Assembly: GCA_963814055.1 (NCBI GenBank) | Contig: CAWFBJ010000014.1 | Span: 248,001 to 312,000 of the forward strand | Source: AWTP1-13 sp963814055 | Lineage (GTDB): Bacteria; Pseudomonadota; Alphaproteobacteria; Rhizobiales; Hyphomicrobiaceae | Direction of reading: 5' to 3' | DNA length: 64,000 nt | Shown here: positions 25,190-33,674 of the stretch, piece by piece | Position numbering within the stretch: position 1 is the stretch's first letter | Layout: the number at the start of each line of letters is the position of its first letter | Translations under genes and position numbers: made by a program | Notes under the pieces: model-generated | What the model was told of the DNA's origin: nothing | Databases searched by the model: none | What the model saw: only the letters and a program-made list of their open reading frames with translations

Positions 25190-26722
25190 ATGGACGCTAC
25201 TCGCAAAGCTTTGCTCGCTGAAATTGAGGCCTTTCTGGCCCGATCTGGGCTGACGGCCACCAAGTTCGGCGTGGCCGCCGTCAACGACGGGCATCTGGTC
25301 GCCAATCTGCGCAAGGGCAACAGCGTCACCCTCAAGACTGTTGACCGGGTGCGGGCTTACATGGCTCAGGAACGCGAGCAGAACAGCGTGGTGCGCGCAA
25401 ACTTTGTTTCACGTGAAGCAATCGCGACCAAGCGCATCGTCCTCATCGTCGGCGGCGGCATTGCAGCCTACAAATGCCTGGACCTGATCCGCCGCCTGCG
25501 CGAGCGCGGTATCGCCGTGCGTGCCGTGATGACAAAGGCCGCCCAGGAATTTGTTACGCCGCTCTCCGTCGCTGCCCTGACAAATGACCGCGTCTTCACG
25601 GAACTGTTCAACCTCAACGACGAGCGCGAGATCGGCCACATCCGCCTCTCGCGCGAGGCCGATCTGATCGTGGTGGCGCCCGCAACGGCCGATCTGCTCG
25701 CCAAGATGGCCGGCGGCCATGCCGACGATCTTGCATCCTGCGTTCTCATGGCCACGGACAAGCCCGTGCTGGTGGCGCCCGCCATGAACCCGCGCATGTG
25801 GCTGCATCCAGCCACGCTCCGCAACGTGGCGCTGCTGCGGGCCGACGGCATCCATTTCATCGGCCCCAACACCGGGGAGATGGCGGAGCGTGGCGAAGCC
25901 GGCCCCGGCCGCATGTCGGAGGTGCCGGAACTGGTCGAGGTGATCGGCGAACTCCTCGCGTCTTCTCCCTCGCCCTCATTGGGCGTCCCCTCCCCCCTTG
26001 CGGGGGAGGGTCAGGGTGGGGGGGATTCCAGAACATCTCCGGGAGTTCGCGGCCCGCTTTCCGGCCGCCATGTGCTCGTCACCAGCGGTCCCACGCACGA
26101 GCCCATCGATCCCGTGCGCTACATAGCCAATCGGTCCTCGGGCAAGCAGGGCGCGGCTATCGCCGCCGAGGCCGCGGCGCAGGGCGCTCGCGTCACGCTT
26201 GTCTCCGGTCCAACTCAGGTGGCGCCCCCGGCCGGGGTGGAGGTCATCAATGTGCAGACCGCGCGCGAAATGCTGGACGCGGTGCGCGTAGCCCTGCCGG
26301 CCGACATCGCCATCTTTGCTGCCGCCGTAGCCGACTGGCGGGTTGCGAGCGAGGCGCACGAGAAGATCAAGAAAGGCCTCAAGGGTGCGCCCAGCCTCGA
26401 GCTTGTCGAGAACCCGGATATCCTGAGAACCATAGCCGGTGACCGACCTGGCAAGCGCCCGCCACTCGTCGTCGGCTTTGCCGCGGAGACCGAGAACGTC
26501 GTCGAGCACGCGAAGAAGAAGCGCAAGGCCAAAGGCGCCGACTGGATCGTCGCCAACGACGTCTCGCCCGAGACAGGTGTCATGGGCGGCGACCGCAACA
26601 CCGTGCATCTCATTACCGCTCAGGGCATCGAAAGTTGGCCCGAACTCGATAAGGCGCAGGTTGCGCAACGTCTGGTGGCCCGAGCGGCGGAATGGCTGAC
26701 CGAAAACACCGCCGTGACATGA
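25190..26722 (+). CDS. coaBC: CoaBC (phosphopantothenoylcysteine decarboxylase/synthetase) with N-terminal HTH-like domain
   Basis: Coenzyme A biosynthesis enzyme, 510 residues, larger than usual. Residues 1-60 form a separate XRE-like helical domain (FLARSGLTATKFGVAAVND, then NLRKGNSVTLKTVDRVRAYM). The CoaC flavoprotein follows (IVLIVGGGIAAYK, catalytic His in GHIRLSREADL, PAMNPRMW), then a linker encoded by a palindromic repeat, then CoaB (SGPTHEPIDPVRYIANRSSGK, AAAVADWR). The two parts are in one frame with no internal start of good quality. Its stop overlaps the dut start (ATGA). Fusion could be real or due to a lost stop. Confidence 0.88.
   Translation: MDATRKALLAEIEAFLARSGLTATKFGVAAVNDGHLVANLRKGNSVTLKTVDRVRAYMAQEREQNSVVRANFVSREAIATKRIVLIVGGGIAAYKCLDLIRRLRERGIAVRAVMTKAAQEFVTPLSVAALTNDRVFTELFNLNDEREIGHIRLSREADLIVVAPATADLLAKMAGGHADDLASCVLMATDKPVLVAPAMNPRMWLHPATLRNVALLRADGIHFIGPNTGEMAERGEAGPGRMSEVPELVEVIGELLASSPSPSLGVPSPLAGEGQGGGDSRTSPGVRGPLSGRHVLVTSGPTHEPIDPVRYIANRSSGKQGAAIAAEAAAQGARVTLVSGPTQVAPPAGVEVINVQTAREMLDAVRVALPADIAIFAAAVADWRVASEAHEKIKKGLKGAPSLELVENPDILRTIAGDRPGKRPPLVVGFAAETENVVEHAKKKRKAKGADWIVANDVSPETGVMGGDRNTVHLITAQGIESWPELDKAQVAQRLVARAAEWLTENTAVT
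25987..26033. repeat. palindromic repeat inserted in frame in coaBC
   Basis: CCCCTCCCCCC, short spacer, GGGGGAGGGTCAGGGTGGGG: same architecture as the intergenic repeats near 10943 and 11016. It encodes the Pro/Gly-rich linker (SPLAGEGQGGG) between CoaC and CoaB domains, so it was accommodated without breaking the reading frame. Confidence 0.8.
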
Positions 26723-27244
26723 CACGCAAACCGGACGGCTCACCCCTGCGCGTCAAAGTCGTGCGTCTGCCGCATGGAGGCGATCTCCCCTTGCCTGCTT
26801 ATCAGTCGGAGGGTGCAGCCGGCATCGACCTGCTCGCTGCCGTTGAGAAAGACCTGACACTGAAGCCGGGCGCCCGTGCTCTGGTGCCCACCGGACTGAT
26901 CTTCGAAATTCCACACGGCTTCGAGGCCCAGGTGCGGCCGCGCTCCGGGCTCGCCTACAAGCACGGCATCACCGTGCTCAATTCACCCGGCACCATCGAC
27001 AGCGACTATCGCGGCGAAGTCCAGGTGCTCCTGATCAATCTCGGCGACAGAGCCATTTTCAATCGGCCGGGGCGAGCGCATTGCGCAGCTCGTCGTGCAA
27101 CGCGTTGAACGCGCCGGGCTCAGTGAAACCCTGATAATCACCAGTACGCGCCGCGGCGCGGGTGGCTTCGGGTCGACCGGAAATGTCGCCAGGGCGTCAA
27201 CGCCAAAACGCAAACGCGGCGCACGCAAAGCAAAGACGCGCTGA
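26719..27244 (+). CDS. dut: dUTP diphosphatase, frame broken once
   Basis: Trimeric dUTPase, about 174 residues after removing one extra G in the GGGG at 27069-27072. Motifs in order: AGIDLLAAVE (motif 1), RPRSGLAYKHG (motif 2), SPGTIDSDYRGEV (motif 3), GERIAQLVV restored across the break (motif 4) and the C-terminal GGFGSTG (motif 5) that closes on the nucleotide. A basic tail follows. Its ATG overlaps the coaBC stop. The gene is normally essential, so the break is probably a sequence error. Confidence 0.9.
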
Positions 27245-27453
27245 AACACGCGCAGGCGGCGTATCCGCCGCCGAAGATTACAGCCCGTTAATCCTCTTAC
27301 TGATTGTAACGCGCCAGACACGGATGTCCGGCGTCATCGGCCTGCCTTACGTCGAACGCGCTTTCGCCGCCACTTCATCGAAGCGCGGCCAAGAAAGTCA
27401 CTTAGGACGAATGCGTTGCATGGAGTTATTCAGGAAAGGGAAGAAAATGCGCA

Positions 27454-28515
27454 TTGCGTCAGTTGTTCCTTTTCGCGGCAGCATTTGCGGCTTTCGGTGT
27501 CGCCGGCGGTTCCGCTTTTGCAGATGCCGATCGCAAGGTCTCTGGCCCGCACGTGCACGAGAACCTCGCCATTTATTTCATCCACGGGAACAGTGCCGAC
27601 GGGCCCGTGCCGCTGACATTGTCCGAGGCGCTCGCGAAAGGCCGTGTGCAGGTGATCGAGACCGGTCGCGTCAACGAACTGCAGATCGAGAACACCGGCG
27701 ACGAGGAGGTCTTCGTCCAGGTGGGAGACATCGTGAAGGGTGGCAAGCAGGATCGCGTGCTCACGGTCAGCCTGGTGCTGCCGCCGCAATCGGGAATGAT
27801 CCCCATCGCCTCGTTCTGTGTGGAGCAAGGCCGCTGGTCCGCGCGAGGCGCCGAGGATCATGCGAAGTTCACGAGCGCCACGGACTCTCTTCCGTCGCGC
27901 AAGGCGCTTGCCATCATGGCGGCTCCGCCCAGTGCCGAGCCGCAAGCAATGAGGCCGGCAGGTGGCCCGATCCAGCGCGGCGGCGACACGGCGAGCAAAC
28001 AGCAGCGGATGTGGGAGTCTGTCGCTCGAATGCAGACCGAGCTGTCCGCAGGTGTCAACGCGCGCGTTGCATCGCCGCAATCGTCGACCAGTCTGCAGTT
28101 GTCGCTCGAAAATGCCAACCTCAAGGAGGCTCAGGCCGCTTACGTCGCCGCACTCGAACGGACTGCGCTTCAGGATGCCGACGTCATCGGCTACATCGTG
28201 GCCATCAACGGTAAGACCGTTAGCGCCAATGTCTACCCTTCGAACGCGCTGTTCCGGAAGATGTGGTCGAAGCAGTTGGCGGCCGCCGTCACGGAGGCCA
28301 TCGGTGAAAGGACCGGCGCCGGCAATGCGCCGCAACCGGCACCCACGCCCACAGCAGCGCGGGAGTTCTTGATGGAGGCGGAGAAGGGCGTAGCGCAGGA
28401 GCGCGAAACGGCCCTCAGGTTGCGCCAGGAAACGCGCGACAGCGACGAAGCGCTCTACAACGAGACGCGCAGTGCCGCGGGCCGCTGGCTGCACAAGAAT
28501 TATCTGCGCAAGTAG
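27454..28515 (+). CDS. exported ARPP-1/DUF6569-like protein
   Basis: A 353-residue protein with a signal peptide (LFLFAAAFAAFGVAGGSAFA) and a mature domain beginning GPHVHENLAIYFIHG. The core ALAKGRVQVIETGRVNELQI, then EEVFVQVGDIVKGGKQDRVL and SFCVEQGRW, matches the ARPP-1-type domain as I recall it; function is unknown. The only good start in frame is TTG at 27454; an ATG at 27447 with a purine-rich leader is in another frame, so a base may be extra here too. A strong hairpin follows the stop. Confidence 0.7.
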   Translation: MRQLFLFAAAFAAFGVAGGSAFADADRKVSGPHVHENLAIYFIHGNSADGPVPLTLSEALAKGRVQVIETGRVNELQIENTGDEEVFVQVGDIVKGGKQDRVLTVSLVLPPQSGMIPIASFCVEQGRWSARGAEDHAKFTSATDSLPSRKALAIMAAPPSAEPQAMRPAGGPIQRGGDTASKQQRMWESVARMQTELSAGVNARVASPQSSTSLQLSLENANLKEAQAAYVAALERTALQDADVIGYIVAINGKTVSANVYPSNALFRKMWSKQLAAAVTEAIGERTGAGNAPQPAPTPTAAREFLMEAEKGVAQERETALRLRQETRDSDEALYNETRSAAGRWLHKNYLRK

Positions 28516-28528
28516 TGCTGCTACGCCA

Positions 28529-28564
28529 CCCCCGCGCTCCCTGGAATTTCAGGGGAGCCGGGGG
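28529..28564 (+). terminator. strong GC hairpin after the DUF6569-like gene
   Basis: CCCCCGCGCTCCCT pairs with AGGGGAGCCGGGGG around an eight-base loop, 14 bases after the stop codon. There is no T run, so it may be a weak terminator or an RNA-stabilising 3' end. Confidence 0.45.
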
Positions 28565-28670
28565 CATGGCATTCGATGGGGATGTCTGATTTTTGCGCGC
28601 TCATCCCAGGTGCCTAATGCACGGCGAGCAGCTAGACTAGGGGGAGTTCTCGCAGGCAAGAGGGACGGCC

Positions 28671-29198
28671 GTGTTTAAGCGATTGGCAGCTTCATGCGCG
28701 TTTTTCTTTTTTATCCAGGTCGCGGCATATGGGCAGGGGGCCGGTCAGGAAGGTCCGCCGTCCGGTCAAGAGGGGCCGCCGCCGGCTCAGCAGGATCTGC
28801 CGCCTCGGCAGGAGTCTCCACCGCCACGCGCCGACGCTTCGCCCCGCGGCGATAAATGCGGTTCGGTGGCCTATACGGCCGATGGCGCGTTCGGCGCCGC
28901 CTATGGGATGGACAACTGTGACGACGCCGAGCGTCTGGCTGTGGACGAGTGTGTCAGGGAATCGACCGACAAGCCCGATTGCTCGCGGGGTGCCGTCACC
29001 AAGCGGGACTCCTGGTTCTACATTCAATTCTGCAGGCAGGGCAGCGAATGGACGACCCACGTCACGACCAAGCAGACGCTTTCCGGCGTCAATCAGGATG
29101 CCGCCGAGTGGGCGCGGAAGTCGAAGTACGGCAACCAGAACTGCCGCCTCGTTCCTAACGGCCTTCTGCACTCCGGCGGTCTCCATACGAAGATGTAG
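28671..29198 (+). CDS. secreted proline-rich protein, DUF4189-like
   Basis: A 175-residue protein. Residues 1-21 form a signal peptide (AASCAFFFFIQVAAYG), residues 22-58 are a Gly/Pro/Gln repeat region with three related units (GQEGPPSG, GQEGPPPA, RQESPPPR), and the C-terminal domain has paired cysteines and the pattern AYTADGAFGAAYGMDNCDDA, resembling DUF4189 domains. Probably periplasmic with disulfides. GTG start with AGAGGGA upstream. Function unknown. Confidence 0.65.
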   Translation: MFKRLAASCAFFFFIQVAAYGQGAGQEGPPSGQEGPPPAQQDLPPRQESPPPRADASPRGDKCGSVAYTADGAFGAAYGMDNCDDAERLAVDECVRESTDKPDCSRGAVTKRDSWFYIQFCRQGSEWTTHVTTKQTLSGVNQDAAEWARKSKYGNQNCRLVPNGLLHSGGLHTKM

Positions 29199-29317
29199 CT
29201 GGCGGCAGCGGGAAGATTCAGCGGCCGGCGGAACCTTGGCAGCGAACGTGAAAACGCGGCGCTCCGCCCCTACATTTGCGTTAGACTGGTCCCAGTCGAG
29301 GCATCGGACGCGCCTGC

Positions 29318-30148
29318 ATGGCTCTCACGCCTGAAGAAATCGAGCGCTACAAGCGGCATCTCGTGCTGCGCGAGGTGGGCGGCCAGGGCCAGCAGAAGAT
29401 CAAGGCCGCCAGGGTTCTCGTGATCGGTGCGGGTGGGCTCGGGTCGCCCGTGCTCATGTACCTGGCCGCGGCGGGCGTCGGCACGCTTGGCATCATCGAC
29501 GACGACCGGGTTTCGCTCGACAATCTGCAGCGGCAGATCGTGCACGATACCGGCCACGTCGGCGTCTCCAAGGTCGAAAGCGCGAAGGCAGCGATCGGCA
29601 AGCTCAACCCGCATGTGCGCGTGGACACCCACGACCACCGCATCGACGCTGGGAATGCGCTCGAGATCGTCTCGCGCTATGACATTGTCGCCGACGGCTC
29701 CGACAACTTCGCCACCCGCTATCTCGTCAGCGATGCCTGCTATCTCGCGAAGAAACCCCTGGTGTTTGCTGCTGTCGGCCCGTTCGACGGCTATCTCACC
29801 ACCCTGAAGCCGCACGAAAGTGGCCCGGACGGCAAGCCCCATCCAAGCTATCGCTGCATCTTTCCGGAAGCGCCGCCGCCCGGCACGGTTGCCAACTGCG
29901 CCGAGGTCGGCGTGCTCGGCGCCGCCGTCGGCGTGGTCGGGACGCTGCAGGCAACCGAGGTTCTCAAGGAGATCGTCGGCATCGGCGACAGCCTGGCGGG
30001 CCGGCTTCTGCTCTACGACGCACAGGCTACGCGCTTCAGCGAAATCAAGTTCGCCTGGGACCCGGCCAATCCGCTCTCCGGCACCGCGCCGACCATCCGC
30101 GATCTCTCCAGTCATCAGGTCGAGAGTGGCGCGGTCGGCGTGGCCTGA
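29318..30148 (+). CDS. moeB: molybdopterin-synthase adenylyltransferase / ThiF-family E1-like enzyme
   Basis: A 276-residue E1-like adenylyltransferase that activates the C-terminal Gly of MoaD or ThiS. The ATP-binding fold VLVIGAGGLGSPVLMYLAAAG, the IIDDDRVSLDNLQRQ block and the GSDNFATRYLVSDAC segment are clear; catalytic-Cys region CIFPEAPPPGTVANCAEVGVLG is as expected. The CxxC zinc pairs of E. coli MoeB are not seen. No rhodanese domain. ThiF is an alternative name; neither partner gene is nearby. Confidence 0.88.
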   Translation: MALTPEEIERYKRHLVLREVGGQGQQKIKAARVLVIGAGGLGSPVLMYLAAAGVGTLGIIDDDRVSLDNLQRQIVHDTGHVGVSKVESAKAAIGKLNPHVRVDTHDHRIDAGNALEIVSRYDIVADGSDNFATRYLVSDACYLAKKPLVFAAVGPFDGYLTTLKPHESGPDGKPHPSYRCIFPEAPPPGTVANCAEVGVLGAAVGVVGTLQATEVLKEIVGIGDSLAGRLLLYDAQATRFSEIKFAWDPANPLSGTAPTIRDLSSHQVESGAVGVA

Positions 30149-30170
30149 CCGGAGATAGTGGGGCGGAGCG

Positions 30171-30881
30171 ATGGCGATCCGGGGCATCCTCTTCGACAAG
30201 GACGGAACGCTCATCGACTATGAGCGCACTTGGGTGCCGATCAATCGCCATGTTGCAGCGTTTGCGGCCGGCGGTGATGCCAAGGCGGCAGAAGAACTGT
30301 TGCGGCGCTTCGGACATGACCCTGTCACGGATGCGATCACACCGGGTTCGGTCTTGGCCGCCGGCAGCGTTGACGACATTGCGTCCGCCTTTGCGGGTTA
30401 CTTGGGGGCTCGCACGCCGCCCGGCCTGGCCGCGGGCATAGATCGTATCTACAGCGCGGGGGGCGCTCTGCATGCCGTACTGATCGATGGCGTACGCGAG
30501 ACGCTGGGGGAGTTGAAGCGGCGCGGGTTTCTGCTTGGCGTCGCCACCAACGACTCCGAGGGCGGTCTCGAAGCGTCGCTGCGCCGCTCGAATATTCTTG
30601 GCGACTTCGACTTCACCGCCGGTTGCGATTCCGGCTTCGGCGGCAAGCCCGGCCCGGGCATGGCTCGCGCCTTCTGCGAGGCTGTCGGCATTGCTCCGGG
30701 TCAAGCCGCCATGGTTGGCGATGCCGTGCACGACCTCGCCATGGGTCGTGCCGCCGGATTTGCGCTCAACGTCGGCGTGCTCTCGGGCACGAGCGGCCGG
30801 GAGGATCTGGAGGACTTTGCCGACCTGATCCTCGACAGCATCAACGACATGCCGGCGCTTGCCTGTTTCCAACGATTATAG
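30171..30881 (+). CDS. HAD-family hydrolase, phosphoglycolate phosphatase-like
   Basis: A 236-residue HAD phosphatase: motif I FDKDGTLID at residues 8-16, motif II in GVATNDSEGG, motif III Lys in FGGKPGPGMA and motif IV GDAVHDLAMGRAAG. The helical cap between motifs I and II is class C1. It follows moeB by 22 bases on the same strand, so they are probably co-transcribed. Substrate could be 2-phosphoglycolate or another small phosphoester. Confidence 0.88.
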   Translation: MAIRGILFDKDGTLIDYERTWVPINRHVAAFAAGGDAKAAEELLRRFGHDPVTDAITPGSVLAAGSVDDIASAFAGYLGARTPPGLAAGIDRIYSAGGALHAVLIDGVRETLGELKRRGFLLGVATNDSEGGLEASLRRSNILGDFDFTAGCDSGFGGKPGPGMARAFCEAVGIAPGQAAMVGDAVHDLAMGRAAGFALNVGVLSGTSGREDLEDFADLILDSINDMPALACFQRL

Positions 30882-30992
30882 CTTCGCCTCGAGAACCGCC
30901 ACGGCCCCTCATAAGCGGCACTCGGTAGTGTCATCGCGGCCACCCCGCCGTAACCCGTCCACGTTATGGTTCCCGCGTTCTGCGTGCGTCTG

Positions 30993-31319
30993 ATGGGGGA
31001 AGTGGTGAAGGCGTTTTGGTTGTGTGCTGCGAGCTGTACCCTGATGCTCCAAGGCTGTGTGTCGAGCGAGTCAGCGACTTTTACAAAGTCGAACGTCGCG
31101 CCGGCTGTCGCTCAGCGCGATTTGGAGATGTGCTGGCAGCAAGCACAAAAGAAACAGGTTCCTGACGACAAGGCTGCAGAGAACGCGGTAGGCGCCTTCA
31201 TTATTGGCGGTATGGTCGGAGTTGCCGTCAGTCAGGCAGCCAACGAGGATGCCTACAAAGGCAGCCTTCGTGACCAATGCATGGCCAAGAAGGGTTACAC
31301 TAAGGCGAAGGCGACCTAG
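30993..31319 (+). CDS. small lipoprotein with glycine-zipper-like segment
   Basis: About 108 residues. A short basic N terminus leads to a hydrophobic signal and lipobox LMLQGC, so lipidation at Cys is predicted. The mature part has two further Cys and a Gly/Ala hydrophobic segment (AVGAFIIGGMVGVAVSQAAN) that may insert in a membrane. I chose ATG at 30993; GTG at 31005 or 31008 would give an even more typical lipoprotein signal. Function unknown. Confidence 0.6.
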   Translation: MGEVVKAFWLCAASCTLMLQGCVSSESATFTKSNVAPAVAQRDLEMCWQQAQKKQVPDDKAAENAVGAFIIGGMVGVAVSQAANEDAYKGSLRDQCMAKKGYTKAKAT

Positions 31320-31346
31320 GCGACAGGTCGCCTTTCGCGTCTTGCA

Positions 31347-32552
31347 TCACCGATGCTTGCGCAGTTCCAGGCGCGCGATCTGGTTGCGATGCACCTCGTC
31401 GGGCCCGTCGAAGATGCGCATTGAGCGTGCGTGGGCGTACATCTCGGCGAGCCCGAAATCTTCCGTCACGCCAGCGCCGCCGTGAGCCTGGATCGCCTAG
31501 TCGATCACCTTGCACAGCATGTTCGGTGCCGCGACCTTGATCATGGCGATCTCGGCCGCCGCCGCCTTGTTGCCGACCTTGTCCATCATGTCGGCGGCCT
31601 TCAGCACCAAGAGCCGCGCCTGATCGATGGCGATGCGCGATTCAGCGATGCGCTCCAGCGTCACCGTCTGCTCGGCGATCGGCTTGCCGAACGCAACGCG
31701 CGACTGTACCCGCTTGCACATCTTCTCCAGCGCCATTTCGGCCTGTCCGATGGCACGCATGGTGTGATGGATGCGACCCGGGCCGAGTCGGCCTTGCGCG
31801 ATCTCGAAGCCGCGGCCTTCGCCCAGCAGCATATTGGTGACGGGCACTTCGACGTTCTCGAACTCGACCTCGGCGTGGCCGTGCGGTGCATCATCAAAGC
31901 CGAACACTGGCAGCCAGCGCACGATTTTCACGCCCTTGGCGTCACGCGGCACCAGGATCATCGACTGCTGTTGATGGCGATTCGGATTGCTGGGGTCGGT
32001 CTTGCCCATGAAAATGAACAGCTTGCAGCGCGGGTCGGGCGCGCCCGATGACCACCATTTGCGGCCGTTGATGATGTAGCTGTCGCCGCGGCGCTCGATG
32101 CGGCTCTCGATGTTGGTAGCGTCCGACGAGGCGACGCGGGGCTCCGTCATGGCGAAGCAAGAGCGGATCTTGCCTTCCAGCAGTGGCTCCAGCCACTCCT
32201 TCTTCTGCGCCTCGCTGCCGTAGCGCTCGATGGTCTCCATGTTGCCGGTGTCGGGCGCCGAGCAGTTGAACGCCTCGGGCGCCCAGGCGACACGCCCCAT
32301 GATCTCGCACAGCGGCGCGTATTCCAGGTTGGTGAGGCCGGCGCCGCGTTTCGATTCCGGCAGGAACAGGTTCCACAGCTCCTCGGTGCGCGCCTTTTTC
32401 TTGAGCTCCTCGATCACGGCGACGGGCTGCCAGCGGTCGCCTGTGGCCACCTCGTCTTTGTAGCGCTTCTGGTTGGGATAGACGTGGCTATCCATAAAGG
32501 CCTGCACGCGATTCTGCAGCGCCTTCACCTTGGGTGAATACTCGAAATCCAT
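31347..32552 (-). pseudogene. acyl-CoA dehydrogenase interrupted by an in-frame amber codon
   Basis: A FAD-dependent acyl-CoA dehydrogenase of 401 codons. The first 351 residues are intact (MTEPRVASSDATNIES, GRKWWSSGA, GFEIAQGRLGPGRIHH). At 31497-31499 a TAG stands where the family has Gln (CKVIDQAIQ); the same frame then continues AIQAHGGAGVTEDFG to RNQIARLELRK and a TGA at 31347. A single C-to-T change explains it. The missing tail holds the conserved HGG-G FAD/dimer contact, so the truncated protein would be inactive. Start at 32552 has GGAGG. Divergent from a LysR gene that may control it. Confidence 0.8.
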
Positions 32553-32647
32553 GGCCGCAACCTCCTGCCGAGATTTAGTTGGACCATGGTAGGAGGCCGG
32601 GCTAGCATCCGGCAAATGAATTGATCGAATTGTCATACATAAGTGTC

Positions 32648-33580
32648 ATGCATCTATCCAAGGTCGATCTCAACCTGTTCGTGGTGTTCGATACCATCTA
32701 CGCGGAAGGCGGCATCACGCGCGCCAGCCGGCGGCTCAATCTCTCGCAACCCGCGATCAGTCACGCGCTCGCCCGCATGCGGCTGATGTTCGACGACCCG
32801 CTGTTCATCCGGCATGGCCATGCCATGACGCCGACGCCGCTCGCCCGCCGCATGATCGAGCCGATCCGCCAGTCGCTGCAGGGGCTGGAAGTGACGCTCA
32901 GCAAGGTGGACCGGTTCGATCCTGCCAGTGCCACCAAGCGTTTTGTCGTCGGCATGCGCGACGCGTTGGAATCGGCCGTGCTCGCGGGTCTCATGCGCAA
33001 CATCGCCAAGGCTGCGCCGCGCGTCGACATCAACGTCGTCCGGACCGAGCGCCGCGACATCGAGCGTGAACTCTCGGCCGGTACGCTGGACCTCGCCCTG
33101 GATGTCATGCTTCCCCTGCCGGAGGAGATCCGGCGTCAGCATCTCGGCGTCGAATGGCTGACGATCGTCGCGCGCCGGCGTCACCCCGAGTTGCGCGGGC
33201 GGCCGACGCTTGATGCCTATCTGAAGCAGGAGCACATTGCCGTGTCGTCCCGTCGGCGTGGCCTGAGCGCTGAAGACTTCGAGCTGGGGCGGCACAATTT
33301 GCGCCGCCGTGTCCGGTTGCGTTGCCAGAACTATCTGGCTGCCTGTCAGGTCGTACGGGAAACAGACCTGGTGTTGACCATGCCCCAAGGGCACGCGCGC
33401 ATCCTCAATGCGCACTTCGGCAACCAGCTCCTGCCGTTCCCTCTGAAGGTTCCGGCGTTCGACAGCTATCTCTACTGGCACGCCAATGCGGAGGCCGATC
33501 CCGCCAACGCCTGGCTCCGGCAGCAGATTGCGCTCACGCTAAAGAGTGTTGCGCGGTCCACGCGCCGGCGCGCCCAGTGA
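32648..33580 (+). CDS. LysR-family transcriptional regulator
   Basis: A 310-residue LTTR. The winged HTH at residues 1-65 reads LNLFVVFDTIYAEGGITRASRRLNLSQ, then PAISHALARMRLMFDDPLFIR, typical of the family and close to NodD/LeuO-like members. The effector-binding domain follows. ATG at 32648 begins MHLSKVDLNLF; it is divergent from the acyl-CoA dehydrogenase gene with a 95-base gap that contains the imperfect dyad AATTGATCGAATT at 32618-32640, a candidate binding region. Confidence 0.9.
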   Translation: MHLSKVDLNLFVVFDTIYAEGGITRASRRLNLSQPAISHALARMRLMFDDPLFIRHGHAMTPTPLARRMIEPIRQSLQGLEVTLSKVDRFDPASATKRFVVGMRDALESAVLAGLMRNIAKAAPRVDINVVRTERRDIERELSAGTLDLALDVMLPLPEEIRRQHLGVEWLTIVARRRHPELRGRPTLDAYLKQEHIAVSSRRRGLSAEDFELGRHNLRRRVRLRCQNYLAACQVVRETDLVLTMPQGHARILNAHFGNQLLPFPLKVPAFDSYLYWHANAEADPANAWLRQQIALTLKSVARSTRRRAQ

Positions 33581-33674
33581 GCGCTAGAAATCGGCAGTCT
33601 GGGCTCGTCCTGATCGCTATCCCCGCGTAACGCTGCTTTGCTATAAATCGGGTATGGTGCCGGAAGTGCGGCTG

